Origin: Pseudonocardia autotrophica
Lineage (GTDB): Bacteria; Actinomycetota; Actinomycetes; Mycobacteriales; Pseudonocardiaceae
Assembly: GCF_003945385.1 (NCBI RefSeq)
Contig: NZ_AP018920.1
Location: 3,658,001-3,722,000 of the forward strand
DNA: 64,000 bases
Direction: 5' to 3'
The notes beneath the pieces were generated by a model. The model was not told the origin of the DNA, made no database searches, and saw only the letters and a program-made list of their open reading frames with translations. The translations under genes were made by a program, and so were the position numbers. Positions 18,345-26,555 of the stretch are shown piece after piece (the stretch's first letter is position 1; each line of letters starts with the position of its first letter).

Positions 18345-19315
18345 GGATCGGTGAAGGTCCGGTGAAGGTCAATGCGGTCCCCCGTCCACCCGGGTTCGCG
18401 CACGCGCTGGTGCATGCCGACGACACCGCGGAGCTCGTCCGCCGGGTCGCCCCGGTCGCCGCGGCCGCGGACCGCGACACCGGCGCCCAGATCGCACTCG
18501 CCGTCTCCCCCGACGCCGAGCAGGCGCTGCGTGCGGAGCTGGCCGACTGTGCGGGCGGGATCGGCAGGCTGACCACGCTGACCCGCTCGGCCCGCGAGTC
18601 CGGCCAGACGGTGGCCGCGTGGCGGGCCAGGGAGCTGCGGGCGTTGACGTCGTCGGGCAGGCCGGTGTTCGTCGTGGCGCAGCACGATCCGGACCTCGAC
18701 GGGATCGACGGCGGGTTCTGGATCGAGCTGGAGGCCGCGCTCAACATCTCGCTGGACGGCCTGGCGGTCACCCAGCTCTGCGTGTATCCGCGGATCCCGT
18801 TGCACGGTGCGATCGGTGACGCCGCCGTCGCGAACCATCCGCTGCAGCTGCGCGCCGAGCAGCTGACCGGCAATCCGGCGTTCCGCTCACCGGCCGAGGT
18901 GCTCTCGGCGCTCCCGTTCGCCCCGCCGCATCTGCTCGGGCCGCCGGACGTGCAGCTGCAGTACAACACCTTCGAGCTGTCCCGGGTGCGCGACGCGGTG
19001 GAGGAGGCCGCCCGTGCCTGCCGGTTCGACCCGGTCCGCGGTGAGGACATGGTGCAGGCGGTGAACGAGGTGGCGACGAACGCGGTCGAGCACGGCTCGC
19101 CGGAGGCCGCGCTGTCGGTCTGGTCCCGCCCGGGTGAGCTGGTGTGCGAGGTGCACGACACCGGCTCGATCCCACTGGCCCTGATCGGGCTGGCGCCGCC
19201 GCACCCGTCGCGGCCCCGGGGACGCGGCACCTGGATCGCCCGCCAGCTCTGCGACAGCCTGCACGTGTGGCGGGCCCATGACGGCACCCGTGTCCGGCTG
19301 CTCGTCCGCGCCTGA
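18341..19315 (+). CDS. RsbA-type MEDS/anti-sigma kinase protein
   Basis: 324 residues. An N-terminal MEDS-like domain (about 10-190) is joined to a C-terminal HATPase_c_2 domain of the RsbW type: N box NEVATNAVEHGSPEAA, then EVHDTG, and glycine-rich SRPRGRGTWIARQL. Such proteins bind or phosphorylate STAS antagonists and hold sigma factors inactive. The upstream MEDS-STAS gene is the natural partner. The start overlaps that gene's stop; a second GTG at 18362 is possible. Ligand and target are unknown. Confidence 0.78.
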   Translation: MRIGEGPVKVNAVPRPPGFAHALVHADDTAELVRRVAPVAAAADRDTGAQIALAVSPDAEQALRAELADCAGGIGRLTTLTRSARESGQTVAAWRARELRALTSSGRPVFVVAQHDPDLDGIDGGFWIELEAALNISLDGLAVTQLCVYPRIPLHGAIGDAAVANHPLQLRAEQLTGNPAFRSPAEVLSALPFAPPHLLGPPDVQLQYNTFELSRVRDAVEEAARACRFDPVRGEDMVQAVNEVATNAVEHGSPEAALSVWSRPGELVCEVHDTGSIPLALIGLAPPHPSRPRGRGTWIARQLCDSLHVWRAHDGTRVRLLVRA

Positions 19316-19395
19316 ACTGCCACGTTCGGCGGTGCGCGGACCCCGCCGCCGGAGTGAATCCTTACCCGGATCTCACGCGCGGGGCCCGGCTCCGC

Positions 19396-19450
19396 TATCC
19401 TCGGCGATCGAGCACATCGCACGGAGACGCCGCCCGCCGTCCGTGCGATG
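19396..19450 (+). promoter_or_regulatory. Promoter and leader hairpin of the BTAD gene
   Basis: -10 box TATCCT at 19396-19401 predicts a start near 19408. The leader then contains a perfect 11-base stem CATCGCACGGA (19415-19425) / TCCGTGCGATG (19440-19450) with a 14-base loop, close to the 5' end of a leader of about 150 bases. It may stabilise the mRNA or act as an attenuator. No known riboswitch class was recognised. Confidence 0.45.
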
Positions 19451-19560
19451 CGGTCTCGTCGCGCCCTCTCCGCGCCCCGGTCTTCCGCCCGGGTGGCGCA
19501 CCCCGGCCCGGCGCAGGGCCGCCTGCGGGCCGCACGTCACGAACGATCCGGGGAAACCGC

Positions 19561-20493
19561 ATGTCCGACGATCACTGTCGATCCAGTGAGTGTGATGTGA
19601 CACCAGCACACGCCGAGTCCGCCGACCTCGCAACCGAGCGCGCGCCGGCCGACCGGAGCACCGAGTGCTCCGGCCCCCGGGTGCGGGTGCTGGGCGCGTT
19701 CGGCCTGCGCGTCGACGACCACCCGGTCCCGTTGCCGGTCGACTCGCGCCGGCTCATCGCCTACCTGGCCGTGCACCCGCGCCCCCAGCCGACCGCCGCA
19801 CTGGCCGCCGACCTGTGGTCGGGCGTCGGCCCGGCCCCGGCGGCCCGGCTGCTGGACGAGGCCGTGACCGGGGTGGATCTCCCGGAGCTGCTGGCCGCCG
19901 ACGACCGCGGCCGGCTGCACCTCGCCGACGACGTACGGGTCGATCTCGCCGAGGCGCTGCTGCTGGTCCGCGGGCTGTCCTCGGCCGATCTGCTGCGCAC
20001 GGTGCGCGACATCGGCTGCCCGCAGACCGGCCTGCTCGAGGCCGACATCCTGCCGTCCTGGACGGCGCCGTGGATCGCCGTCGAGCGGGAGCGGTTCCGT
20101 CAGCTGCGGCTCTCCGCGCTGGAGGGCCTCGCCGGCACCCTCACCGCCGTCGACCGGCACGACGACGCGGTCGCCGTCGCTCGCCGCGCGGTGGCCACGG
20201 CCCCCAGCCGCGAGCGTTCCCGCCGCGCACTGGTCGAGGCCCTGCTGGCCGGCGGACACGTCTCCGACGCGCTGGCCGAGTACGAGAAGTTCCAGCAGCT
20301 GCTGCGCAACAGCGTCGGTGCCACCCCGGACTCCGAGCTGGACCGGCTGCTCGCCCCGCTCGACTCCGGCTGGCCGCTCGGGCCGGGCCTGCACCGCCCG
20401 GTGCAGCGCTGGGGTGTCGGGATGCCCGGCACCCACCGTCCGGCACAGCGCGGCCGCCGGCTCGCCGCGGGGAGCCCGGCCAGCGGACGCTGA
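19561..20493 (+). CDS. BTAD-domain (SARP-like) regulatory protein
   Basis: 310 residues from the ATG at 19561 (GGGGAAA upstream). After a 40-residue disordered start, VRVLGAFGLRVDDHPVPLP and SRRLIAYLAVHPRPQ resemble the winged-helix front of SARP activators in shortened form. The BTAD domain then runs from about 140 to 285 (FRQLRLSALEGLAGTL, HDDAVAVARRAVATAPSRERSRRALVEAL, ALAEYEKFQQLLRNSVGATPDSEL). SARP proteins activate secondary-metabolism and other genes. No ATPase domain and no biosynthetic cluster lie beside it, so its target is unknown. Confidence 0.8.
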   Translation: MSDDHCRSSECDVTPAHAESADLATERAPADRSTECSGPRVRVLGAFGLRVDDHPVPLPVDSRRLIAYLAVHPRPQPTAALAADLWSGVGPAPAARLLDEAVTGVDLPELLAADDRGRLHLADDVRVDLAEALLLVRGLSSADLLRTVRDIGCPQTGLLEADILPSWTAPWIAVERERFRQLRLSALEGLAGTLTAVDRHDDAVAVARRAVATAPSRERSRRALVEALLAGGHVSDALAEYEKFQQLLRNSVGATPDSELDRLLAPLDSGWPLGPGLHRPVQRWGVGMPGTHRPAQRGRRLAAGSPASGR

Positions 20494-20512
20494 CCGGGCC
20501 CGCCCCGGTCAG
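20490..20512. terminator. Bidirectional hairpin between BTAD and enoyl-CoA hydratase genes
   Basis: Perfect 9-base stem CTGACCGGG / CCCGGTCAG with a 5-base loop. The two arms contain the stop codons of the two convergent genes (20491-20493 and 20509-20511). Confidence 0.7.
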
Positions 20513-21288
20513 TGGAACCGGGGCCGCCGCTTCTCGGTGAACGCGGTGAGCCCCTCGGTGCCCTCGGGCCCGGCCGCGCAGGTCGCGATCGAGTCCGACT
20601 CGGCCGCGAGCTGGTCGTCCAGGGTCGATTCCCAGGTGCGGCCCAGCAGCCCTCGGATCCGGCCGAGCGCCGCCGTCGGACCCTGCGCCAATCGGTGCGC
20701 GAGCGCTGCGGCCTCGTCGGCCACCGCGTCGTCGTCGACCACCGAGGCGAGCACGCCGAGCTCGGTCAGCGCGTCGGCGTCCAGCACCTCGTCGGTGAGC
20801 AGGATCCGGCGGGCCCGCGCAGCGCCGACCAGGCGCGGCAGTGTCCAGGTCATCCCGCCGTCCGGGGAGAACCCGATCGCCGGGTAGGCCGGGCGCAGCC
20901 GGGTCGACCGGCCGCCCACCGCCAGGTCACAGGCCAGCACGATGCTCATCCCGGCTCCGGCGGCCCAGCCCGGCACCGCGGCGACCGTCGGGACCGGCGA
21001 GCCGACCAGCGGTCGCAGCATCGCGTGGAAGGTGTCCGCGAGATCGTGCACGTAGCCGTAGCGGTCCTCGGCGCCGGCGAAGGCACGCACGTCGCCACCG
21101 GTGCAGAAGTTCTCGCCGTCGCCGTGCAGCAGCACCGCCCCGACGCCGTCCGGATCGGCCGGGTCGGTGTCCGCCAGCTTCTCCAGCGCCGCGGTGACCT
21201 CCTGCATCGCGGCGCCGTCCAGGGTGCCGTGCCGGCCGGAGGAGACCCGGCAGCGCAGTACCCGGCCGTCGCGCTCCAGTGCGCTCAC
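20509..21288 (-). CDS. Enoyl-CoA hydratase/isomerase (crotonase) family protein
   Basis: 259 residues with the crotonase core: the first oxyanion-hole segment [14 protein letters not shown], the second [21 protein letters not shown], and the downstream [17 protein letters not shown] and LGVLASVV segments. It is expected to act on an acyl-CoA double bond in the cytosol. The exact reaction (hydratase or isomerase) is not determinable. The GTG overlaps the stop of fgd by 4 bases (GTGA), so the two are translationally coupled. Confidence 0.85.
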   Translation of the reverse strand: MSALERDGRVLRCRVSSGRHGTLDGAAMQEVTAALEKLADTDPADPDGVGAVLLHGDGENFCTGGDVRAFAGAEDRYGYVHDLADTFHAMLRPLVGSPVPTVAAVPGWAAGAGMSIVLACDLAVGGRSTRLRPAYPAIGFSPDGGMTWTLPRLVGAARARRILLTDEVLDADALTELGVLASVVDDDAVADEAAALAHRLAQGPTAALGRIRGLLGRTWESTLDDQLAAESDSIATCAAGPEGTEGLTAFTEKRRPRFH

Positions 21289-22289
21289 GCCAGCGCCCGC
21301 AGCTTGGGCAGCACGTCCTCGGAGAACTGGGTGAGGAAACGGCGCTGGTCGGCGCCCGGCCCGTGCACGACGAGATGGTTCAGCCCGGCGTCGAGGTAGG
21401 GGCGGATCTGCTCGACCGCCTCGTCCGGGTCGGAGGCGACGATCCAGCGCTGGGTGATCTGCTCGATCGGCAGCTCGTCGGCCAGCCGCTCCATCTCCTG
21501 TGAGGAGCCGACCGAGTGCTTCTGCTCGGCGGTCAGCGACAGCGGCGCCCAGAACCGGCAGTTCTCCCTGGCGGCCTCCGGGTCCCGGTCGTAGCTGATC
21601 TTGATCTCGATCATCTTGTCGATCGTGCCGGCGTCCCGGTCCTCCTTCGCGGCGCCCTCCTCGACGCCCGGGATCAGCTTCTCCGTGTAGAGCTCCATCC
21701 CCTTGCCGGAAGTGCAGATGAAGCCGTCTCCGTGCCGTCCGGCATAACGCGCGACCATCGGGCCGCCGGCCGCGATGTAGATCGGGACCGGCTGCTCGGG
21801 GCGGTCGTAGATCGTGGCGTCGACCAGCGTGTAGTACTCGCCCTCGAAGGAGACCGAGTCCTCGGTCCACAGCGCGCGCATCGCCCGGACCGCCTCGCGC
21901 AGCCGGGCGAAGCGCTCCTTGAACTCCGGCCACTCCCGGCCGGAGACGGCGATCTCGTTCAGCGCCTCGCCGGTGCCGACACCGGCGATGATCCGGCCCC
22001 CGGTGAGCAGCGACATCGTCGCGAACGTCTGCGCGAGAACGGCCGGGTTGTAGCGGAAGGTGGGAGTCAGCACCGAGGTGCCGATCTGGACCCGTTCGGT
22101 CCGCTCCCCCACCGCCGCCATCCACGGCAGCGCGGCGGGAGCGTGCCCGCCGGTGTGCCGCCATGGCAGGAAGTGGTCCGACGCCCAGACGCTGTCCAGC
22201 CCGACCTGCTCGGCCAGCACCGCGTACTCGACGAGGTCGCGCGGGCCGAACTGCTCGGCCGACGCCTTGTACCCGATCTTGAGATCCAC
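21285..22289 (-). CDS. fgd: F420-dependent glucose-6-phosphate dehydrogenase
   Basis: 334 residues, matching mycobacterial Fgd1 in length and along its whole sequence ([96 protein letters not shown]). The catalytic His in SDHF and Glu in GEALNE are kept. It oxidises glucose 6-phosphate and reduces coenzyme F420, supplying F420H2 to the cell's F420-dependent oxidoreductases, of which the protein at 43.5 kb may be one. The GTG start has AAGGAAA upstream. Its stop overlaps the enoyl-CoA hydratase start. Confidence 0.94.
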   Translation of the reverse strand: MDLKIGYKASAEQFGPRDLVEYAVLAEQVGLDSVWASDHFLPWRHTGGHAPAALPWMAAVGERTERVQIGTSVLTPTFRYNPAVLAQTFATMSLLTGGRIIAGVGTGEALNEIAVSGREWPEFKERFARLREAVRAMRALWTEDSVSFEGEYYTLVDATIYDRPEQPVPIYIAAGGPMVARYAGRHGDGFICTSGKGMELYTEKLIPGVEEGAAKEDRDAGTIDKMIEIKISYDRDPEAARENCRFWAPLSLTAEQKHSVGSSQEMERLADELPIEQITQRWIVASDPDEAVEQIRPYLDAGLNHLVVHGPGADQRRFLTQFSEDVLPKLRALA

Positions 22290-22699
22290 AGAGTTTCCTT
22301 ACCGCGTGCAGGGCGCGCACCGGGGTCGGCGCGCCGTGTCCTACCCGAGTACCTACACCCCCGGCGGGGCGCGCGCAGCACCGATCCGGTCACTCCGGGG
22401 CCCTCGCCGCCCGGGGCCGTTCGCCCCACGACGGTGCTCCGTCGGGGCGAGCGGCTGTCCGAATCCCACCCCGTACGGCGTGTCCGTGCAGCTCAGCGGC
22501 CATCCACTCGTACCGCGCGCCGCGGCGCGGACATCACCCGATCGAGCGGGCACAGGTGATGGATGTGCGGCGGCGGGGACCGGGCGCAGACGGTCGTGGC
22601 ACTCCGGATCGTGCCGCTCGACGAGCCGCCCGCGGTCCTCGGTGCCGGATCGCCGGAGCCGGGCGGAACCGGCTGATCCCGGCCCCTACGATCGGGGGT
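22290..22699. other. 410-base divergent intergenic region (fgd / recQ)
   Basis: No gene is supported here. A plus-strand frame from 22556 is only an extension of recQ. On the plus strand TACGAT (22687-22692) is 7 bases before the recQ GTG, so recQ is probably leaderless. A stem TCGCCCC (22421-22427) / GGGGCGA (22444-22450) with inner GACG/CGTC pairing and a 6-base loop is present at 22421-22450, with no gene ending nearby. On the minus strand TAGGTA and TAGGAC lie 55-75 bases before fgd as weak -10 candidates. Confidence 0.5.
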
Positions 22700-24742
22700 G
22701 TGTTCGACCCTGCCGCACCGGACGAGATCCCGCTCCCGCCCGAGCCGGACGACGACCACGGCTGGGAACCGCCGCCCGATGACGGCCCCGGCGGGTCCGA
22801 GGGCCCAGCCGGCTCAGCCGGCCCCGGCGGCCGTGGCGGCTCTGCGCGCTCCGGTGGCTTCGAGGACCCCGGCCGCTCGGACATGCCGACCGACGAGCCC
22901 GTCGTGCCCCGGGTGCGCAGCTCCGACCCGCAGGAGGTGCTGCGCCGGGTCTTCGGCTACGACGCGTTCCGCGGCGACCAGCAGGAGATCGTCTCGCACG
23001 TGGTCGCCGGCGGCGACGCGCTGGTGCTCATGCCGACCGGTGGCGGGAAGTCGCTCTGCTACCAGGTCCCGGCGCTGGTCCGGGAGGGCACCGGCGTCGT
23101 CGTCTCCCCGCTGATCGCGCTGATGCAGGACCAGGTCGACGCGCTGCAGGCGCTCGGCGTGCGGGCCGGGTTCCTCAACTCCACCCAGGACGCCGACGAG
23201 CGCAGGCTCACCGAACAGGAGTTCCTGGCGGGCGAGCTGGACCTGCTCTACCTGGCGCCGGAGCGGCTGCGGGTGGAGTCGACCGTCCGGCTGCTGGAGC
23301 GTGGCCGGATCGCACTGTTCGCGATCGACGAGGCGCACTGTGTCGCGCAGTGGGGCCACGACTTCCGGCCGGACTATCTGCTGCTCTCCGAGCTGCACGG
23401 GCGCTGGCCGGACGTCCCGCGGATCGCGCTCACCGCGACCGCGACCGAGGCCACCCGCACCGAGATCGCGCAGCGGCTGCAGCTCACCGACGCGCGGCAC
23501 TTCGTCGCGAGCTTCGACCGGCCGAACATCCAGTACCGGATCGCCCCGAAGAACGAGCCGCGCAAGCAGCTGCTCGAACTGCTGCGCGCCGAGCACGCCG
23601 GGGACTCCGGCATCGTCTACTGCCTGTCCCGCAAGTCGGTCGAGCAGACCGCCGAGTTCCTCTCCGGGCAGGGCATCCGGGCGCTGCCCTATCACGCGGG
23701 ACTGGAGGCGGCGGTGCGCCGCAACAACCAGTCCCGGTTCCTGCGCGAGGACGGCCTGGTGATGGTCGCGACCATCGCGTTCGGGATGGGCATCGACAAG
23801 CCGGACGTCCGGTTCGTCGCGCACCTGGACCTGCCCAAGTCCGTCGAGGGCTACTACCAGGAGACCGGCCGCGCCGGCCGGGACGGCGAGCCGTCGACGG
23901 CCTGGCTGGCCTATGGGCTCGCCGACGTCGTCCAGCAGCGCAAGATGATCGACGACTCGGAGGGCGACGCTGCGCACAAGCGCCGCCTGGGCATGCACCT
24001 GGACGCGATGCTCGCGCTCTGCGAGACCACCGAGTGCCGGCGGGTGCAGCTGCTGCGCTACTTCGGTCAGGACGCCGGAACCAGCCGGTGCGGCAACTGC
24101 GACACCTGCCTGACCCCGGTGTCGTCGTGGGACGGCACGGTCGCCGCGCAGAAGGCGCTGTCCGCCGTCTGGCGGCTCAAGAACGAGCGCAGGCAGAGCT
24201 TCGGCGCGGTGCACCTGATCGACATCCTGCTGGGTCGGCGGACGGCGAAGGTCGAGCAGTTCTCGCACGACCAGCTCTCCGTGTTCGGGATCGGCACCGA
24301 GCTGTCGGAGCCGCAGTGGCGCAGCGTGATCCGCCAGCTGGTGGCGCGCAGGCTGCTGGCCGTCGGCGGGCTGCACTCGACGCTGGTGTTCACCGACGAC
24401 TCCCCCGCCGTGATGCGTGGCGAGAAGCCGCTGATGCTCCGCTCGGAGCCGGAGCGGGCCGCCCGCTCGCGCTCGCGTTCCGGACCGGGCTCCAAGCCCG
24501 CCGTCGAGCTGTCCGCCGACGCGGCGCCGGTGTTCGAGCGGCTGCGGAGCTGGCGTGCCGGCGCGGCCAAGGAACAGGGGGTGCCAGCCTACGTGATCTT
24601 CCACGACGCGACGCTGCGGGAGATCGCCTCCCGGACCCCGGCCGACCGGGCGGCGCTGGGCACGATCGCCGGGATCGGCGAGGGCAAGCTGGCCCGCTAC
24701 GGCGACCAGGTGCTCGAGGTCCTGCGCGGAGCTGACGCGTGA
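22700..24742 (+). CDS. recQ: RecQ-family ATP-dependent DNA helicase
   Basis: 680 residues. An acidic, Pro/Gly-rich N-terminal tail (1-65) precedes the helicase core. Motif I is [12 protein letters not shown] (about 111-122), motif [20 protein letters not shown] has the DEAH box at 210-213, SAT-like TATATEAT follows, and motif VI is ETGRAGRDG. The zinc site ([19 protein letters not shown]), a winged-helix domain and a C-terminal HRDC domain (residues about 625-680) complete a full RecQ. It unwinds DNA 3'-5' in recombination and repair. The GTG at 22700 is supported by the TACGAT box 7 bases before it. The stop overlaps the next gene by 4 bases. Confidence 0.94.
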   Translation: MFDPAAPDEIPLPPEPDDDHGWEPPPDDGPGGSEGPAGSAGPGGRGGSARSGGFEDPGRSDMPTDEPVVPRVRSSDPQEVLRRVFGYDAFRGDQQEIVSHVVAGGDALVLMPTGGGKSLCYQVPALVREGTGVVVSPLIALMQDQVDALQALGVRAGFLNSTQDADERRLTEQEFLAGELDLLYLAPERLRVESTVRLLERGRIALFAIDEAHCVAQWGHDFRPDYLLLSELHGRWPDVPRIALTATATEATRTEIAQRLQLTDARHFVASFDRPNIQYRIAPKNEPRKQLLELLRAEHAGDSGIVYCLSRKSVEQTAEFLSGQGIRALPYHAGLEAAVRRNNQSRFLREDGLVMVATIAFGMGIDKPDVRFVAHLDLPKSVEGYYQETGRAGRDGEPSTAWLAYGLADVVQQRKMIDDSEGDAAHKRRLGMHLDAMLALCETTECRRVQLLRYFGQDAGTSRCGNCDTCLTPVSSWDGTVAAQKALSAVWRLKNERRQSFGAVHLIDILLGRRTAKVEQFSHDQLSVFGIGTELSEPQWRSVIRQLVARRLLAVGGLHSTLVFTDDSPAVMRGEKPLMLRSEPERAARSRSRSGPGSKPAVELSADAAPVFERLRSWRAGAAKEQGVPAYVIFHDATLREIASRTPADRAALGTIAGIGEGKLARYGDQVLEVLRGADA

Positions 24743-25485
24743 GGCCGCTGATCGGGATCACCGGCTACACCGAGCGGGCCAGCTACTGGATCGTCGAGGA
24801 CGAGGAGACCGTGCTCATCCCGCGCGGGTACCTCGACATGATCTCCGCCGCCGGCGGCACACCGGTACTGCTACCGCCCACCTCGGACGCCGCCGACGCG
24901 GCAGCGGCCTGTGACGGCGTGCTGGTCAGCGGCGGGCCGGACATCGGAGCCGCGCACTACGGCGCCGTCCGCGGCCCGCACGACGACGATCCCCGGCCCG
25001 AGCGGGACGCCGCCGACCTGGCCGCCGTGCGCCGCGCACTGGACCTCGGCATCCCGGTGCTCGGCGTGTGCCGCGGGCACCAGCTGCTCAACGTCGCACT
25101 GGGCGGCACGCTGCACCAGCACCTGCCGGACGTCGTGGGAGACGGCGTCGCCGCCGAGCACTCCGCCGGGCCGGGCAGCTATGCGCCGGTGCAGGTCGTC
25201 GCCGAGCCCGGATCCCGGGCCGCGGCGGCGCTCGGCACCGAGCCGGTCACCGTCCGCTGCCACCATCACCAGTCGGTGGACCGGCTCGGGGCCGGGCTGC
25301 GGGTGACCGCCCGCGCCGGTGCGGTCGTCGAGGCGATCGAGACCGGCGACGGCGGACCGTGGGTGCTCGGGGTGCAGTCCCATCCCGAGCGCAGCCCGGA
25401 CGACCTGCGGCTGGCGGGTGCCCTGGTCGCCGCGGCCCGATCGCGCTCGACGACGAGGACAGCGCCTGACCTCGTTCGGTCCTAG
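24739..25485 (+). CDS. Gamma-glutamyl-gamma-aminobutyrate hydrolase-like (PuuD family) amidotransferase
   Basis: 248 residues, a class I glutamine-amidotransferase fold. The nucleophile Cys111 lies in [10 protein letters not shown], and the His/Glu of the triad in [19 protein letters not shown] and the HHHQS loop are typical of the PuuD branch. PuuD hydrolyses gamma-glutamyl-GABA in putrescine breakdown, but related proteins cleave other gamma-glutamyl compounds. No other putrescine gene is near. The GTG overlaps the recQ stop, so the gene is coupled to recQ. Confidence 0.8.
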   Translation: MRPLIGITGYTERASYWIVEDEETVLIPRGYLDMISAAGGTPVLLPPTSDAADAAAACDGVLVSGGPDIGAAHYGAVRGPHDDDPRPERDAADLAAVRRALDLGIPVLGVCRGHQLLNVALGGTLHQHLPDVVGDGVAAEHSAGPGSYAPVQVVAEPGSRAAAALGTEPVTVRCHHHQSVDRLGAGLRVTARAGAVVEAIETGDGGPWVLGVQSHPERSPDDLRLAGALVAAARSRSTTRTAPDLVRS

Positions 25486-25488
25486 CCT
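25483..25488 (+). promoter_or_regulatory. -10 box of the DinB-family gene
   Basis: TAGCCT, 6 bases before the ATG at 25495. Its first three bases are the TAG stop of the amidotransferase gene. Confidence 0.5.
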
Positions 25489-25494
25489 GCCGCC

Positions 25495-26070
25495 ATGGAC
25501 CGCACGATCGACTGGAACACCGAGCTCGGTGCGCAGCTGACGTTCCACTGGGAGCAGCAGCTGCGGCCCCGCCTGGCGGGGCTCACCGACGACGAGTACC
25601 TCTGGGAGCCCGTGCGCGGCATGTGGAGCGTGCGCCCGCGGGGCGAGTCCGTGACCCCGCCCGGCGCGGGGTCCGGGGACCGGGTGATCGACTTCGTGTT
25701 CCCGGTGCCGGAGCCGCCGCCGGTCACGACGATCGCCTGGCGGCTGGTGCACGTGATCGTCGGCGTGCTCGGCATGCGGGTGCACTCGCACTTCGGCGGA
25801 CCACCGGTCGACTACGACTCGCACGCCTGCGCGGGGACGGCGGCGGAGGCGCTCGCCCAGCTCGACGAGGCCTACCGCCGCTGGACCGCGGGTGTCACGG
25901 CGCTCGGATCGGACGGGCTGGCCCGGCCGTGCGGGCCGGCCGAGGGCCCGTACTCCGATGCGCCGCTCGCGACGCTGGTCCTGCACATCCACCGTGAGGT
26001 CATCCATCACGGCGCCGAGATCGCCCTGTTGCGGGATCTGTATGCGGCCTCGCCGCCCGTGCGTGGTTGA
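25495..26070 (+). CDS. DinB-family (four-helix bundle) protein
   Basis: 191 residues with the DinB layout: WNTELGAQLTFHWEQQLRPRL, LTDDEYLWEPVRGMWSVRP, TIAWRLVHVIVGVLGMRVHSHFG and LHIHREVIHHGAEIALLRDL. Three candidate metal-binding His are spread over helices 2 and 4. DinB proteins include mycothiol- and bacillithiol-dependent transferases; the activity here is unknown. The stop codon lies inside the terminator hairpin that faces the MRNWNW mini-gene array. Confidence 0.78.
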   Translation: MDRTIDWNTELGAQLTFHWEQQLRPRLAGLTDDEYLWEPVRGMWSVRPRGESVTPPGAGSGDRVIDFVFPVPEPPPVTTIAWRLVHVIVGVLGMRVHSHFGGPPVDYDSHACAGTAAEALAQLDEAYRRWTAGVTALGSDGLARPCGPAEGPYSDAPLATLVLHIHREVIHHGAEIALLRDLYAASPPVRG

Positions 26071-26099
26071 CGCGGCAGGGCCGCGAGAACCACGCACGG
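26057..26099. terminator. Long bidirectional hairpin between DinB gene and mini-gene array
   Basis: Perfect 12-base outer stem CCGTGCGTGGTT (26057-26068) / AACCACGCACGG (26088-26099), a GA/AG internal mismatch, and a 6-base inner stem CGCGGC/GCCGCG with a 3-base loop. It holds the DinB stop codon and begins 7 bases after the last MRNWNW stop on the minus strand, so the array transcript should end here without entering another gene. Confidence 0.8.
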
Positions 26100-26106
26100 C
26101 GCGCAT

Positions 26107-26127
26107 TCACCAGTTCCAGTTGCGCAT
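26107..26127 (-). CDS. Mini-gene A encoding hexapeptide MRNWNW
   Basis: Seven codons including TGA: ATG CGC AAC TGG AAC TGG TGA on the minus strand. The Shine-Dalgarno sequence GAAAGGAG lies 7 bases before the ATG, a near-perfect match to the 16S 3' end. This is the last of three copies before the terminator at 26057-26099. The codons are identical to copy B, while the bases between the copies are unrelated. Function unknown. The size and Met-Arg start recall the five-codon bytA genes of biarylitide peptides, but no P450 gene is near. See copies at 26171 and 26243. Confidence 0.72.
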   Translation of the reverse strand: MRNWNW

Positions 26128-26170
26128 GGCGTACTCCTTTCCCGATCGAGTCGACGGCTTTCGGACGCGG

Positions 26171-26191
26171 TCACCAGTTCCAGTTGCGCAT
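26171..26191 (-). CDS. Mini-gene B encoding hexapeptide MRNWNW
   Basis: Identical 21-base gene to copy A. The ribosome binding site is GGAAGGGGATC (AAGGGG about 8 bases before the ATG), weaker than that of the other two copies. It is separated by 43 bases from copy A and 51 bases from copy C, with no similarity between those spacers apart from the purine-rich ribosome binding sites. Conservation restricted to the 21 coding bases argues that the peptide, not a longer DNA repeat, is what is kept. Confidence 0.7.
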   Translation of the reverse strand: MRNWNW

Positions 26192-26242
26192 TGCCCGATC
26201 CCCTTCCGGCTGTTCGCGGTGATCATCCCTTCGCGATCTGTT

Positions 26243-26263
26243 TCACCAATTCCAGTTGCGCAT
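26243..26263 (-). CDS. Mini-gene C encoding hexapeptide MRNWNW
   Basis: First copy in the transcript. It reads ATG CGC AAC TGG AAT TGG TGA: one base differs from copies A and B and the change is synonymous (AAC to AAT, Asn5). It has an ideal Shine-Dalgarno sequence GGGGAGGTGA with a 6-base spacer. A 73-codon frame overlaps it in another phase (26223-26444), but that frame has poor codon bias and was not accepted. The three copies together form a tiny polycistronic unit. Confidence 0.72.
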   Translation of the reverse strand: MRNWNW

Positions 26264-26555
26264 GTCGATTCACCTCCCCGTCGTCGGCCCCGGGGATCCC
26301 ATGCCCCTCCCCTGACTCCCCGGAATGTGTCCCGGAGTCGTCACCGTCCGCAGTGCGGACACTCGTATGGGTGAGATCCGGCAACAAGGGTAAACACGAC
26401 TTCGCCATGTCAGGTGCCGTGTTGATCTCCAGAGGCCGGTTCACCGCACCGCGCGGGCCGCAGCCGTGGCCCGGTCCCGCCCCTGCTGACCAGCGGCGGG
26501 TCCGTGCTCCCAGCCGCTATGCTCGGCGGGAGAAACGATCAAAGGTTCGGCACCC
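26264..26555. other. Upstream region of the mini-gene array and of the diguanylate cyclase gene
   Basis: No further gene is supported. It is relatively AT-rich for this genome. On the minus strand, TACCCT (26387-26392) with CTGACA (26408-26413) 15 bases upstream is the best, though short-spaced, promoter for the array; it would give a leader of about 115 bases. A palindrome GTCCGCA-G-TGCGGAC (26346-26360) and an inverted repeat GACTCC/GGAGTC (26314-26339) lie in that leader. On the plus strand TATGCT (26518-26523) is the likely -10 of the cyclase gene. Confidence 0.45.
26518..26523 (+). promoter_or_regulatory. -10 box of the diguanylate cyclase gene
   Basis: TATGCT predicts transcription from about 26530, leaving a 26-base leader that contains AAAGG 10 bases before the TTG start. 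Confidence 0.5.

Noticed and set aside
22421..22450. Stem in the fgd/recQ gap as a terminator
   Set aside because: No gene ends near it on either strand; it may be chance in GC-rich DNA and was only noted in the intergenic entry.
26107..26263. MRNWNW copies as a tryptophan attenuator leader peptide
   Set aside because: No Trp-related or any other gene follows on the same strand; the unit ends in a strong terminator and has three separately initiated copies.
26223..26444. 73-codon minus-strand frame overlapping mini-gene C
   Set aside because: Weak third-position GC compared with real genes here, a TTA codon, no domain and no Shine-Dalgarno sequence at its GTG. The mini-gene reading with its own ribosome binding site is better supported.
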